Source of the DNA: Streptomyces sp. NBC_01306
GTDB taxonomy: Bacteria > Actinomycetota > Actinomycetes > Streptomycetales > Streptomycetaceae
Direction of reading: 5' to 3'
Length of the DNA stretch: 64,000 nucleotides
Assembly: GCF_026340465.1 (NCBI RefSeq)
Contig: NZ_JAPEPC010000001.1
Location: 5,151,001-5,215,000, forward strand
The notes beneath the pieces are model-generated. The model was not told the origin of the DNA. It did not search any database and saw only the letters and a list, made by a program, of their open reading frames with translations. This document shows positions 8,163 to 19,562 of the stretch, one piece after another (the first letter of the stretch is position 1; every line of letters starts with the position of its first letter). The translations under genes and the position numbers were made by a program.

Positions 8163-10651
8163 CGCGCGCGGCTGTTCACGCGGCATCCGGCCATCGGCTC
8201 GGCGCGGCCGATCCCCGGCAGGAGGGCCCTGCCGACCTGCGGCTGGTGGCGCCCGCCCTGGCCGCCTGGGCCGCGGCGGCCCTGTCCCTCGCGGTACCGG
8301 GACGGTGGTCCCTCTGCGCCACTGCGGTCTGTCTCTGCGCAGCGGCGGCGCTGATGGCAGTGGCATCGGCGCGGGGGCGCGGGGGTGGTGTCGACGGAGG
8401 GGTTGCCGGCCGGCCGGGGCGGCGGCTGAACGCGACAGCGGTGGCCGCCGCCCTGCTGTGCGGCGCAGCCGGGGCCGCGTCCGGCGGGCTGTACGCAGCC
8501 GACGTCCGGCGCGGGCCCGTGCCCGAGCTGGCGCGTGAATCGGCCCGGGTCACGGTGGAGTTGACCGTCACATCAGATCCCCGTCCGACGCGCCCCCGGA
8601 TTCGTGGCGATCACGCGACCCGCGCATCCGTCGTCCTCGACGCCGATGTGACCCGGGTGCGGGCCCCGGACGGTACGACGTCCACGGTCCGCACGCCGGT
8701 CCTGGTGATCGCCCACACGCCCGAGTGGCAACGGCTGCTGCCGACCACCCGGCTGCGGTTGAGTGCCCGTCCGCAACCGCCGCTCCCCGGCGACCACCGC
8801 ATCGCGGCCGTGCTCAGCGCGGAAGGCAGCCGGCCGCCCCAGATCATCGGTGCGCCGACCGGAGTGCAGCGTCTGGCGGGGCACCTGCGCGCCGGACTGC
8901 GCGAAGCAAGCGAAGGGCTCGCCCCGGACGCACGGGCGCTGCTCCCCGGGCTGGTGGTGGGCGACACCTCCCGGATCACGCCCGACCTCTCCGACGCCTT
9001 CAGGACCACCGATCTCACCCACCTGCTCGCGGTGTCCGGCAGCAACCTCACCCTGGTCCTTGCTCTGCTCATCGGCCCGCCGGGCACCGCACTGCGGGCG
9101 GAGAGGGGCGGACTCGCGCCACGGCTCGGGATCCCGCTGCGGACGACGGCCGTGCTGGGCGGGGCTCTCACTCTGGCCTTCGTGATCGTGTGCCGACCGG
9201 ACCCGAGCGTGCTGCGTGCTGCCGCCTGCGGGCTGGTCACCCTGCTCGCGATCGGCACCGGCCGCCGGAGATCGCTGGTCCCCGCACTGGCCGCCGCGGT
9301 CCTGCTGCTGGTGCTGTACGACCCCTGGCTGGCCCGCAGTTACGGCTTTCTGCTCTCCGTCCTCGCCACCGGCGCCCTGCTCACGGTCGGCCCGCGCTGG
9401 AGCGCCGCACTGCGGCGGCGTGGAATGCCGCCGAGGCTCGCCGAGGTCGTCGCTGCCGCAGCCGCCGCGCAGGCGATGTGCGCGCCCGCGATCGTTCTGC
9501 TGGCGTCCCGTGTCGGGCTGGTGGCCATCCCCTGCAACCTCCTCGCCGAGCTAGCGGTGGGACCCGCGACGGTTCTCGGTTTCGCCGCCCTCGTCGTGGC
9601 TCCGCTGTGGGGCGCGGCCGCCACCGTGCTGGCCCACTGCGCCGGGTGGCCGGCCGGCTGGATCGCGGCCGTCGCCCGGCGGGGCGCCGCACTGCCCGGT
9701 GCGGAGATCGACTGGCCCGGCGGATGGCCCGGCGCGCTGCTGCTCGCAGCGGTCACCGTCGTCCTCGCAGCGGCTGCCCGCGGAGTGCGGCGCCACCCAT
9801 GGGTCAGCGCGGCCTGCGTCCTCCTGCTGCTGCTCGCGGTCGTCCGGCCCGCTCCGCTCACCCGGGTCGTCACGGGCTGGCCGCCGCCCGGATGGAAGTA
9901 CGCGATGTGTGACGTGGGACAGGGCGACGCGACGGTGCTCTCCACCGGTGCGGGGACGGCGGTCGTGATCGACACGGGCCCCGACCCCCGCCTCGTCGAC
10001 CGCTGTCTCCGGGCCCTCGGAGTGACCCGCGTCCCGCTGCTCCTCCTCACCCACTTCCATGCCGATCACGTAGCCGGTCTGCCCGGTGTGCTGCGCGGCC
10101 GGACGGTCGGTGCGATCGAGACGACGAACCTCCAGGACCCACCGGACCAGAGCGCGTCCGTACGACGGGAGGCAGCGGCGGCGCGGATCCCTCTCGTCCG
10201 GGCGGGACCGGGGGAGCAGCGCCGTGTCGGGCAGCTGAGCTGGCAGGTGCTGTGGCCGCCCGCGGCACCGGCGCCCGTCGCCGACGGGCCGAACGACGCC
10301 AGTGTCACCCTGCTGGTCCGCACCGCGGGCCTGACCCTACTGCTGCCGGGCGATCTCGAACCGCCCGCCCAGCAGGCGCTGTTGCGGGCCTACCCGGCGC
10401 TCCCGCCGGTGGACGTGCTCAAGGTGGCGCACCACGGCTCGGCCTACCAGGACCCGGCACTGCTGCGTGCGCTGCGCCCCCGGCTCGCCCTGATCTCCTG
10501 CGGCGAGGACAACCCGTACGGCCATCCGGCACCGCGTACGGTCGCGTCGCTCCGGGCGGGCGGTGCCACGGTGCTGCGCACGGACACGGACGGCTCCGTC
10601 GCGGTGACGGGGACGGGGCCCGCGCTGCGGGCGATACCGGCGGGCCGGTGA
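8159..10651 (+). CDS. comEC: ComEC/Rec2-family DNA-uptake membrane protein
   Basis: The 830-residue protein has several N-terminal membrane segments, then the competence domain with LTHLLAVSGSNLTLV, more membrane helices, and a C-terminal metallo-beta-lactamase-like domain. That domain shows CDVGQGDATVLS, THFHADHVAGLPG, LLPGDLE and KVAHHGS. ComEC forms the inner-membrane channel for single-stranded DNA in competent bacteria, and the C-terminal domain is thought to be a nuclease. Whether this organism takes up DNA naturally is not known from sequence. The start overlaps the comEA stop (ATGA), so the two genes are translationally coupled. Confidence 0.93.
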   Translation: MTRAAVHAASGHRLGAADPRQEGPADLRLVAPALAAWAAAALSLAVPGRWSLCATAVCLCAAAALMAVASARGRGGGVDGGVAGRPGRRLNATAVAAALLCGAAGAASGGLYAADVRRGPVPELARESARVTVELTVTSDPRPTRPRIRGDHATRASVVLDADVTRVRAPDGTTSTVRTPVLVIAHTPEWQRLLPTTRLRLSARPQPPLPGDHRIAAVLSAEGSRPPQIIGAPTGVQRLAGHLRAGLREASEGLAPDARALLPGLVVGDTSRITPDLSDAFRTTDLTHLLAVSGSNLTLVLALLIGPPGTALRAERGGLAPRLGIPLRTTAVLGGALTLAFVIVCRPDPSVLRAAACGLVTLLAIGTGRRRSLVPALAAAVLLLVLYDPWLARSYGFLLSVLATGALLTVGPRWSAALRRRGMPPRLAEVVAAAAAAQAMCAPAIVLLASRVGLVAIPCNLLAELAVGPATVLGFAALVVAPLWGAAATVLAHCAGWPAGWIAAVARRGAALPGAEIDWPGGWPGALLLAAVTVVLAAAARGVRRHPWVSAACVLLLLLAVVRPAPLTRVVTGWPPPGWKYAMCDVGQGDATVLSTGAGTAVVIDTGPDPRLVDRCLRALGVTRVPLLLLTHFHADHVAGLPGVLRGRTVGAIETTNLQDPPDQSASVRREAAAARIPLVRAGPGEQRRVGQLSWQVLWPPAAPAPVADGPNDASVTLLVRTAGLTLLLPGDLEPPAQQALLRAYPALPPVDVLKVAHHGSAYQDPALLRALRPRLALISCGEDNPYGHPAPRTVASLRAGGATVLRTDTDGSVAVTGTGPALRAIPAGR

Positions 10652-10668
10652 CACCGGGCCCACCGCCG

Positions 10669-10751
10669 TGCCCAGGACGGCGCGGGCGCGCGCGGTCCAT
10701 GCCCAGGCCGGCGCGGGCGCGCGGAGCTCGTGCCCAGGACGGCGTGGACGC
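10669..10751 (+). repeat. 31-bp tandem repeat after comEC
   Basis: TGCCCAGGACGGCGCGGGCG-type units start at 10669, 10700 and 10731, giving an exact 31-base period and about 2.7 copies. They lie between the convergent comEC and pyridoxamine-oxidase-family genes. Confidence 0.75.
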
Positions 10752-10791
10752 CCGTTCCGCCGTTCAGGGCAGCTCGGGGCGGGTGTGGTGT

Positions 10792-11244
10792 TCAGTCGAG
10801 CCAGGTGCCGTCGCGCATCAGGTCGCGCCCGGCGATCTCGTTCACCTCGCGCCAGGCCTGGACCACCCTCGGGGTGATGCGCAGATACACGTACCCTTTC
10901 TCGGCGCGCGGGTCCCAGGTGAGCTTCGCGGCGAAGGCGTCGGCTGCCGTGGTGCGGCTGTCGTCCGTCAGCAGTTCGCCCTCGCCCTCGATGAGTACCA
11001 CGTCCCTGGTGCTGCCGAGCGTGACCCTGACGCGTCCGTCGCGCACCAGGTTGGCCCCGGTCGGGTTGGTGCGCCGGGTGCAGACCACCACGCCGTCCTC
11101 GTGCCACACGAACGACAGGGGTACGAGGCATGGTTCGCCGTCCGCGGCGGCCGTGGCCACCCAGCAGTCGACGTCCTGTTCCAGCCGGCCGAGGGTGTCC
11201 TGCCGTCGTTGCTGCCGGCTGCGCGCCGGTTGCGTGTTGGTCAT
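10792..11244 (-). CDS. Pyridoxamine 5'-phosphate oxidase family (flavin/F420 split-barrel) protein
   Basis: The 150-residue protein has the split-barrel pattern: LGRLEQDVDCWVATAAADGEPCLVPLSFVW, VRDGRVRVTLGSTRDVVLIEGEG, and KGYVYLRITPRVVQAWREVNE near the end. Related actinobacterial proteins bind FMN or the deazaflavin F420 and reduce varied substrates. Cofactor and substrate cannot be fixed from sequence. It is a single gene convergent with comEC and divergent from the acetyltransferase gene. Confidence 0.82.
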   Translation of the reverse strand: MTNTQPARSRQQRRQDTLGRLEQDVDCWVATAAADGEPCLVPLSFVWHEDGVVVCTRRTNPTGANLVRDGRVRVTLGSTRDVVLIEGEGELLTDDSRTTAADAFAAKLTWDPRAEKGYVYLRITPRVVQAWREVNEIAGRDLMRDGTWLD

Positions 11245-11415
11245 GGCCGACCACGCTAGTGGTGACCGGCCGCCGGGGGATCGTGCTGCGGTCCTAGGCG
11301 TCAGGGCCTAGGCCGTCTCAGGTCTCGGGGAGGGCTCCGGGCAGCTCTCCGGGCAGGCCTCCGGTCAGCTCTGCTTGCTTTGGCGCGAGTCCGTACGCGG
11401 AGCGAGACTGCCTCC

Positions 11416-12327
11416 ATGGACCGACAGCTGGAGACCCCGGGGGAGGACCCGCCCGGGACCCCGCCCGAGACTCCTCCCGGGACTCCATCCGAGACTCCTC
11501 CCGGGACCCCGCCCGGGGCCTCGCCGGAGCCCGCCTGGGTGGCCGCGTACCTCCGGCGCATCGGGTGCCGCCGTCCGGCCGTGCCGGACTCGGCGGCGCT
11601 CCGTGAGTTGCAGCTGCGGCATCTGCGGACAGTGCCGTTCGAGAACCTCTCCATCCACATCGGCGCGGCCATCGTGCTCGCCGACGCCCCGCTCATCGAC
11701 AAGATCGTCGGTGCCCGGCGCGGTGGTATCTGCTACGAACTCAACGGCGCCTTCGCGGCGTTGCTGCGGGCTCTGGGCTTCCAGGTGACGCTGCTCCAGG
11801 CCCGGGTGCACAGTGCCGACGGTGGTTTCGGCATCCCGTACGACCATCTCGCCCTGCGGGTCGGGACGGCCGACGGTACCGGGCCCTGGCTCGCCGACGT
11901 CGGGTTCGGCGATCACAGCCACCACCCGCTGGTGTTCGGTGCGCGAAGCGGCCAGCAGGACCCCGGAGGCACGTTCCGGATCGCGAGCGCGGCCGGCGGC
12001 GACCTCGATGTCGTACGCGGCGGAAAGCCGCAGTACCGGCTGGAGCAGCGCCCCCGCGAGCTGGCCGACTTCGAGGCGGGAGCCTGGTACCACCAGACGT
12101 CGCCCGCCTCCCACTTCACCCGGTCGCTCGTCTGCACGCGGCTCAGCGACCACGGCCGGATCACGCTCAGCGGCAGCAAGCTCATCACCACCGTGCACGG
12201 CGAGCGGCACGAGCAGAACCTCGGAAGCGACCCCGCCGTTCTCGCCGCCTACCGCGACCACTTCGGGCTGGAATTCGACCAGGTGCCGACAGTAAAGGAC
12301 CTTACTAAGGACATTACTTCGGAGTAA
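11416..12327 (+). CDS. Arylamine N-acetyltransferase
   Basis: The 303-residue enzyme carries the NAT catalytic triad: Cys in RGGICYELNGAF, His in PYDHLALRV and Asp in LADVGFGDH. It also has the usual N-terminal LRELQLRHLRTVPFENLSI. NATs transfer acetyl from acetyl-CoA to arylamines and hydrazines in the cytoplasm. ATG 11416 is preferred over the in-frame TTG at 11380. The first 40 residues are a Pro/Gly/Thr repeat not found in the catalytic fold. No operon partner is evident. Confidence 0.92.
   Translation: MDRQLETPGEDPPGTPPETPPGTPSETPPGTPPGASPEPAWVAAYLRRIGCRRPAVPDSAALRELQLRHLRTVPFENLSIHIGAAIVLADAPLIDKIVGARRGGICYELNGAFAALLRALGFQVTLLQARVHSADGGFGIPYDHLALRVGTADGTGPWLADVGFGDHSHHPLVFGARSGQQDPGGTFRIASAAGGDLDVVRGGKPQYRLEQRPRELADFEAGAWYHQTSPASHFTRSLVCTRLSDHGRITLSGSKLITTVHGERHEQNLGSDPAVLAAYRDHFGLEFDQVPTVKDLTKDITSE
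11446..11529 (+). repeat. 24-bp in-frame repeat in the NAT N-terminus
   Basis: Three near-copies of an eight-codon unit encode PPGTPPET, PPGTPSET and PPGTPPGA. The unit is absent from the NAT catalytic fold and looks like another local expansion. Confidence 0.7.
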
Positions 12328-12494
12328 GTACAACTCGTGACACCTGCTCGCCAACCCCCACGACCAGCGCCGTTTGCCCAGAACGTGCCAACAGTGATCG
12401 AATGCATATTCGTCAGCGGGTCGCCGCCCCGGCAATGACGTCCGAGCGTGCGTGCGACCGAAGGCCGGCGTGATGCGCGGGGGGTTCTGCAGAA

Positions 12495-13388
12495 GTGTTC
12501 AGACGTTGGTTCGGTAACCGGTCGAAGGCCGGAGCAGGACGCAGTGGCGGCCCCCTCGGCGGACTGACATTGCCGGCTCATGCGGGAGTGCTGAGCTGCC
12601 GGGTGCTCGACCCCGTCAACGGGCCCGTACAGCAGGCCGAGTTCGTCCTCACGGACACCATGGGCCGCAGAACCGTCGGTGGCGAGGCCGATCCGTACGG
12701 CTCCGTTTTCGCCACTGTCCCGCCGGGCGAGTACCGACTGGCCGTCACCGCCGAGGGTTTCACCCCTTTCCACGGCAGTGCCACCGTCACCGAGGGCGGC
12801 CACTCCGGTCTGGGAGACGTCACGCTCCAGGTCGCCCAGCCCCCCTCGCTGCCGGAACCGGGCGAGTGGGAGATCGAGCCGATGCACTCGCAGATCAGCT
12901 TCACCGCCCGCCATATCGGACTGGCCCGTATCCACGGCCGGTTCAACACCTTCGCCGGTGCGGTCAGGATCGCGGACCACATGGAGAATTCCGCGATGCA
13001 CGTCATCATCGACGCCGCGTCCATCGACACCAATGTCCAGATGCGCGACGACCATCTGCGCTCGGGGGACTTCCTCGATGTGGCGCGCTTCCCGGTCATG
13101 GAGTTCTACAGCGAGCGCTTCGTGCACCGCGGCGGCAGCCGCTGGGGCGTGACCGGCGCGCTCACCCTGCACGGCGTCAGCCGCACCGTCACGCTCGACA
13201 CGCAGTACCTGGGCATCGGCAACGGCATGGAGGGCGAGGTGCGCGCCGCCTGCCGCGCCACCACCGAACTGCACCGTGACGACTTCACCATGCGCTGGCA
13301 GACCATGCTGGCCCGCGGTATCGCGGCGGTCGGCAACAGCATCACCATCGACCTGGACGTCCAGATCGTGAAGAAGCAGGACGGCTGA
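12495..13388 (+). CDS. YceI family protein with N-terminal carboxypeptidase-regulatory-like domain
   Basis: The 297-residue protein starts at GTG 12495. Residues 30-115 form a beta-sandwich like carboxypeptidase regulatory domains (LSCRVLDPVNGPVQQAEFVL, VPPGEYRLAVTAEGF). From about residue 125 comes a YceI lipocalin-like domain (GEWEIEPMHSQISFTARHIG, FNTFAGAVRI, LTLHGVSRTVTL). YceI proteins bind isoprenoid-type lipids in studied cases. No signal peptide is visible, so it is probably cytoplasmic. The 167-base gap before it shows no clear promoter. Confidence 0.9.
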   Translation: MFRRWFGNRSKAGAGRSGGPLGGLTLPAHAGVLSCRVLDPVNGPVQQAEFVLTDTMGRRTVGGEADPYGSVFATVPPGEYRLAVTAEGFTPFHGSATVTEGGHSGLGDVTLQVAQPPSLPEPGEWEIEPMHSQISFTARHIGLARIHGRFNTFAGAVRIADHMENSAMHVIIDAASIDTNVQMRDDHLRSGDFLDVARFPVMEFYSERFVHRGGSRWGVTGALTLHGVSRTVTLDTQYLGIGNGMEGEVRAACRATTELHRDDFTMRWQTMLARGIAAVGNSITIDLDVQIVKKQDG

Positions 13389-13414
13389 GCAGGGCCCGAC
13401 TTGGGGGCCAGAAC

Positions 13415-13660
13415 CTAAGGCGCCTCCAGCCACCCGTCGTACTCGGCGGCGAATGCGTCCAGCGCCCCGGGATCCAGCCGCTCCTGCGGGTCCTCGACGA
13501 CGACCAGCCACTGCGCGTCCTCGGCGTCGTCCTCCCCGGCCAGCGCGTCCCGGACGAGCTGGGGCTCATCGGCCACCCCGAAACGGTCGGCGATCTCTCC
13601 GGCCACCTCATCGGCGGCATCGCGGTCGGGCAGCACCAGTACGTGTCTCACATCGCTCAC
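13415..13660 (-). CDS. Small acidic conserved hypothetical protein
   Basis: The 81-residue acidic protein reads MSDVRHVLVLPDRDAADEVA onward and has no recognisable catalytic motif or membrane segment. GTG 13660 is preferred because a GGAG ribosome site lies nine bases upstream; an in-frame GTG at 13678 would add six residues. It is convergent with the YceI gene and divergent from holA. The function is unknown. Confidence 0.65.
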   Translation of the reverse strand: MSDVRHVLVLPDRDAADEVAGEIADRFGVADEPQLVRDALAGEDDAEDAQWLVVVEDPQERLDPGALDAFAAEYDGWLEAP

Positions 13661-13718
13661 CCGGCCATTCTCCGGCACCGCCCGGGGCTGTCAGTGCCGC
13701 GTGGGATGCTGGACCGCG

Positions 13719-14714
13719 ATGATCCGGAAACAGAGTCAGCAGAACTCCGCAGACAACCCTCTCGTGCCGCTCACCCTCGCCGTGGGTCAGGAGGACCTGC
13801 TGCTCGACCGTGCCGTCCAGCAGGTGGTCGCCGCCGCCCGCGCGGCCGACGCCGACACCGACGTCCGCGATCTCACGTCCGACCAGCTCCAGCCGGGCAC
13901 GCTCGCCGAGCTGACCAGCCCCTCGCTCTTCGCGGAGCGCAAGGTCGTCATCGTGCGGAACGCACAGGACCTCTCCGCCGACACGATCAAGGACGTCAAG
14001 AGCTACCTCGGCACCCCGGCCGACGAGATCACCCTGGTGCTCCTCCACGCCGGAGGCGCCAAGGGCAAGGGGCTGCTGGACGCCGCACGCAAGGCCGGCG
14101 CCCGCGAGGTCGCCTGCCCGAAGACGACCAAACCGGCCGAGCGGCTCTCCTTCGTACGGTCGGAGTTCCGGGCCCTGGGCCGTTCCGCGACCCCCGAGGC
14201 GTGCCAGGCGCTGGTCGACTCCATCGGCAGCGATCTGCGGGAGCTCGCGAGTGCGGTCTCCCAGCTCGTCGCGGACGTCGAGGGCACGATCGACGAAGCG
14301 ATCGTCGGGCGGTACTACACGGGACGCGCCGAGGCCTCCAGCTTCACCATCGCCGACCGTGCCGTCGAAGGCCGCGCGGCCGACGCGCTGGAGGCGCTGC
14401 GCTGGTCGCTGTCGACCGGGGTCGCCCCCGTACTGATCACCAGCGCCCTGGCGCAGGGCGTCCGGGCCATCGGCAAGCTCTCGTCGGCCCGCGGCGGGCG
14501 CCCCGCCGATCTCGCCCGTGAGCTGGGTATGCCGCCGTGGAAGATCGACCGGGTACGGCAGCAGATGCGCGGCTGGACACCGGACGGGGTGGCGGTCGCG
14601 CTGCGCGCCGTCGCGGAGGCGGACGCCGGGGTCAAAGGGGGCGGCGACGACCCGGAGTACGAGCTGGAGCGCGCCGTGGTCACGGTGGCACGGGCGGCCC
14701 GGATGCGCCGCTGA
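13719..14714 (+). CDS. holA: DNA polymerase III subunit delta
   Basis: The 331-residue protein shows the delta-subunit pattern: an N-terminal LTLAVGQEDLLLDRAVQQVV, SPSLFAERKVVIVRNAQ, and a C-terminal collar with WKIDRVRQQMRGWTPDGVAVAL. Delta opens the beta clamp within the clamp loader. ATG 13719 is taken as start; the in-frame GTG at 13701 is less likely. It lies in the conserved neighbourhood with comEC upstream and rpsT convergent downstream. Confidence 0.92.
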   Translation: MIRKQSQQNSADNPLVPLTLAVGQEDLLLDRAVQQVVAAARAADADTDVRDLTSDQLQPGTLAELTSPSLFAERKVVIVRNAQDLSADTIKDVKSYLGTPADEITLVLLHAGGAKGKGLLDAARKAGAREVACPKTTKPAERLSFVRSEFRALGRSATPEACQALVDSIGSDLRELASAVSQLVADVEGTIDEAIVGRYYTGRAEASSFTIADRAVEGRAADALEALRWSLSTGVAPVLITSALAQGVRAIGKLSSARGGRPADLARELGMPPWKIDRVRQQMRGWTPDGVAVALRAVAEADAGVKGGGDDPEYELERAVVTVARAARMRR

Positions 14715-14803
14715 CGGCTGTTCCGCCGGTCCGCACTCCCGACGTAACGGGTCCCGACCCCTGCCCCCACGCGCCCACATGGGCGACCCCGGACATGCCG
14801 AAA

Positions 14804-14840
14804 GCCCCGCCTCCGTCCTGGGGAAGGACAGGGGCAGGGC
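14804..14840 (-). terminator. Terminator of rpsT
   Basis: The arms at 14804-14819 and 14825-14840 pair over 14 of 16 positions around a five-base loop. On the minus strand the hairpin ends in GGGCTTTCGG. It lies about 210 bases past the rpsT stop codon. The plus-strand side has no T run, so it mainly serves rpsT. Confidence 0.6.
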
Positions 14841-15046
14841 CTCGGCTCAAGCGTTGGTGCGCCGCACCCGCGTGGCGAACGCAGGCCGTGTGCGGCGCGG
14901 GGTGTCGTACCGGAGCGGTAGAGGGGCCGCTGGGCCCGGGACGACGGGGTGGGGCTGGGGCTCGTGGAGAGCCCCGTAGGTCGAAGTCACGCGAAAGAAG
15001 TCACGCGAATACGGTCAGCCACGAGGGCGGACCGGTTCGGTCAGCT
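14841..15046. other. Gap between holA and rpsT: small hairpin and direct repeat
   Basis: The 332-base region between the convergent genes holA and rpsT has no credible coding frame. Besides the terminator it holds a perfect 7-bp hairpin GGGGCTC/GAGCCCC (14957-14975) and a direct repeat of GAAGTCACGCGAA (14983-14995 and 14997-15009). I see no promoter there. Confidence 0.5.
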
Positions 15047-15313
15047 TCAGGCGGAGAGACCGGCGACGCGCTTGGCGATCGCCGACTTCTTGTTGGCCGC
15101 GGAGTTCTTGTGGATGACGCCCTTGCTGACAGCCTTGTCGAGCTGCTGCGAGGCCAGCCGAGCGGCCGCGGTGGCCTTCTCGACGTCGCCCGCGGCAACG
15201 GCCTCACGGGACTTGCGGATCGCGGTCTTGAGCGACGACTTGACGGCCTTGTTGCGCAGGCGCGCCTTCTCGTTGGTCTTGTTCCGCTTGATCTGGGACT
15301 TGATGTTCGCCAC
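15047..15313 (-). CDS. rpsT: 30S ribosomal protein S20
   Basis: The 88-residue, strongly basic protein begins MANIKSQIKRNKTNEKARLR and ends KKSAIAKRVAGLSA, the standard S20 sequence. It binds 16S rRNA in the small subunit body. The start is GTG at 15313, with AAGG upstream. It is divergent from lepA, sharing a roughly 240-base intergenic region that should hold both promoters. Confidence 0.97.
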   Translation of the reverse strand: MANIKSQIKRNKTNEKARLRNKAVKSSLKTAIRKSREAVAAGDVEKATAAARLASQQLDKAVSKGVIHKNSAANKKSAIAKRVAGLSA

Positions 15314-15554
15314 GAAAGAGCCTTTTCAGGTTCGATGAATTCGAAATTTCCATGAGTGCCACCGCACCGACCGCCATGAACCGTGTGGAGCGTTCATCCG
15401 GAAGGCCCAGGAGGCACAGCTGACCACGGTACCAGCCCGCCATCCACCGGCCCAAAACGGGATCGGCCCCCCGGTCATGGGACCATGGAGCCTACGTATC
15501 GATCCGCCATCGCCCGAGACGAGACGCCCGGCGTCTCAAGAATCAGGACCCTGC

Positions 15555-17423
15555 GTGCCCGCGACTCCTACCAACGTGCCCGAGCCGAGCCGTACCGACC
15601 CGGCGCTGATCCGCAATTTCTGCATCATCGCGCACATCGACCACGGCAAGTCGACCCTTGCCGACCGGATGCTCCAGCTGACCGGGGTGGTCGACCAGCG
15701 GCAGATGCGCGCTCAGTACCTCGACCGGATGGACATCGAGCGCGAGCGCGGCATCACGATCAAGTCCCAGGCGGTCCGGCTGCCCTGGGCGCCCACCACG
15801 GGCGGGGACCTGGGCACCACCCATGTCCTGAACATGATCGACACCCCTGGTCACGTGGACTTCACCTACGAGGTCTCGCGTTCCCTCGCCGCCTGTGAGG
15901 GCACGATCCTGCTGGTCGACGCGGCCCAGGGCATCGAGGCGCAGACCCTCGCCAACCTGTATCTGGCGATGGAGAACGACCTCACGATCGTTCCGGTCCT
16001 CAACAAGATCGACCTGCCGGCCGCGCAGCCCGAGAAGTTCTCCGAGGAGCTGGCGAACCTCATCGGCTGCCAGCCCGAGGACGTGCTCAAGGTCTCGGCG
16101 AAGACCGGCGTCGGCGTGGACGTGCTCCTCGACCGGGTGGTCAAGGACGTGCCCGCCCCGGTGGGCCAGGCCGACGCCCCCGCCCGCGCGATGATCTTCG
16201 ACTCGGTCTACGACTCGTACCGGGGCGTCGTCACGTACGTCCGTGTCATCGACGGCCAGCTCAACAAGCGCGAGCGCATCCGGATGATGTCCACCAACGC
16301 CACCCACGAGCTGCTGGAGATCGGGGTCTCGTCCCCGGAGATGACCCCGGCCGACGGCATCGGCGTCGGCGAGGTCGGCTACATCATCACCGGCGTGAAG
16401 GACGTCAGGCAGTCGAAGGTCGGTGACACGATCACCTCGCTGCACAAGGGCGCCACCGAGGCCCTGGGCGGCTACAAGGACCCCAAGCCGATGGTGTTCT
16501 CCGGGCTCTACCCGCTGGACGGCTCGGACTACCCGGACCTCCGTGAGGCCCTGGAGAAGCTCCAGCTCAACGACGCCGCCCTGGTGTACGAGCCGGAGAC
16601 GTCGGCGGCTCTCGGCTTCGGCTTCCGGGTCGGCTTCCTCGGCCTGCTCCACCTCGACGTGGTCCGGGAGCGGCTGGAGCGCGAGTTCAATCTGGAGCTC
16701 ATCGCCACCGCGCCCAACGTGGTCTACCGCGTGGACATGGAGGACGGTACCGAGCACATCGTCACCAACCCGAGCGAGTTCCCCGAGGGGAAGATCGACA
16801 AGGTGCACGAGCCGGTCGTCCGCGCCACGGTGCTGGCCCCCAGCGAGTTCATCGGCGCGATCATGGAGCTCTGCCAGAACCGCCGCGGCACGCTGCTCGG
16901 GATGGACTACCTCTCCGAGGACCGGGTCGAGATCCGCTACACCCTGCCGCTCGCCGAGATCGTCTTCGACTTCTTCGACCAGCTGAAGTCGAAGACCCGC
17001 GGCTACGCCTCGCTCGACTACGAGCCCACCGGCGAGCAGGCGGCCCAGCTCGTCAAGGTCGACATCCTGCTGCACGGCGACAAGGTCGACGCGTTCTCCG
17101 CCGTCACGCACAAGGACAAGGCGTACGCGTACGGGGTGCGGCTCGTCGCCAAGTTGCAGAAGCTGATCCCGCGGCAGAACTTCGAGGTGCCGATCCAGGC
17201 GGCCATCGGAGCCCGGGTCATCGCCCGTGAGACCGTCCGCGCCATCCGCAAGGACGTCCTCGCCAAGTGTTACGGCGGTGACATCTCCCGTAAGCGGAAG
17301 CTGCTGGAGAAGCAGAAGGAAGGCAAGAAGCGGATGAAGATGGTCGGCAACGTGGAGGTCCCGCAGGAGGCCTTCATCGCGGTGCTCTCGACCGACGAGT
17401 CCGGCGAGAGCAAGAAGAAGTAG
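15555..17423 (+). CDS. lepA: Elongation factor 4 (LepA)
   Basis: The 622-residue GTPase has the G1 motif AHIDHGKSTLADRML, switch region RGITIKSQAVRL, DTPGHVDFTYEV and NKIDLP. The domains follow the EF-G-like order and the family-specific C-terminus has GGDISRKRKLLEKQKEGKKRM. LepA acts on ribosomes during elongation or assembly. GTG 15555 is chosen because it gives the standard family length; the in-frame codons upstream to 15477 encode unrelated sequence. A clear terminator follows. Confidence 0.97.
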   Translation: MPATPTNVPEPSRTDPALIRNFCIIAHIDHGKSTLADRMLQLTGVVDQRQMRAQYLDRMDIERERGITIKSQAVRLPWAPTTGGDLGTTHVLNMIDTPGHVDFTYEVSRSLAACEGTILLVDAAQGIEAQTLANLYLAMENDLTIVPVLNKIDLPAAQPEKFSEELANLIGCQPEDVLKVSAKTGVGVDVLLDRVVKDVPAPVGQADAPARAMIFDSVYDSYRGVVTYVRVIDGQLNKRERIRMMSTNATHELLEIGVSSPEMTPADGIGVGEVGYIITGVKDVRQSKVGDTITSLHKGATEALGGYKDPKPMVFSGLYPLDGSDYPDLREALEKLQLNDAALVYEPETSAALGFGFRVGFLGLLHLDVVRERLEREFNLELIATAPNVVYRVDMEDGTEHIVTNPSEFPEGKIDKVHEPVVRATVLAPSEFIGAIMELCQNRRGTLLGMDYLSEDRVEIRYTLPLAEIVFDFFDQLKSKTRGYASLDYEPTGEQAAQLVKVDILLHGDKVDAFSAVTHKDKAYAYGVRLVAKLQKLIPRQNFEVPIQAAIGARVIARETVRAIRKDVLAKCYGGDISRKRKLLEKQKEGKKRMKMVGNVEVPQEAFIAVLSTDESGESKKK

Positions 17424-17503
17424 CCGGAGCAGTCGGTCCGAGAGGCAGAGGTGACCTGCGCGAACCGGCGGTAACCGGCGAGAACCGGAACGAGATTCGA
17501 CAG

Positions 17504-17540
17504 ACGGGCCCCCGCGCTGCGGCATGGGGGCCCGTTCGTT
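17504..17540 (+). terminator. Terminator of lepA
   Basis: ACGGGCCCCC (17504-17513) pairs perfectly with GGGGGCCCGT (17526-17535) around a 12-base loop, followed by TCGTT. It is 80 bases after the lepA stop codon. Confidence 0.8.
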
Positions 17541-17672
17541 ATGAAGCGCACGGCCGTTCCCTCTTACGTGGCGGACACAGGCGCTCTACTCTGATCACTA
17601 GTTACTCGCCAGTTTAAATAACAGCCACCAGCCAGTCGCGCAGAGCTGCCCGCAGGCCCGGAGGACGACGTC

Positions 17673-19562
<1,890 letters not shown>

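Noticed and set aside
10252..11259. 335-residue plus-strand frame across the end of comEC and the oxidase-family gene
   Set aside because: It runs through two supported genes in other frames and is rich in Arg/Ala/Gly with no motif.
15543..17525. 660-residue frame antisense to lepA
   Set aside because: Shadow of the lepA coding sequence; no family features and no ribosome site.
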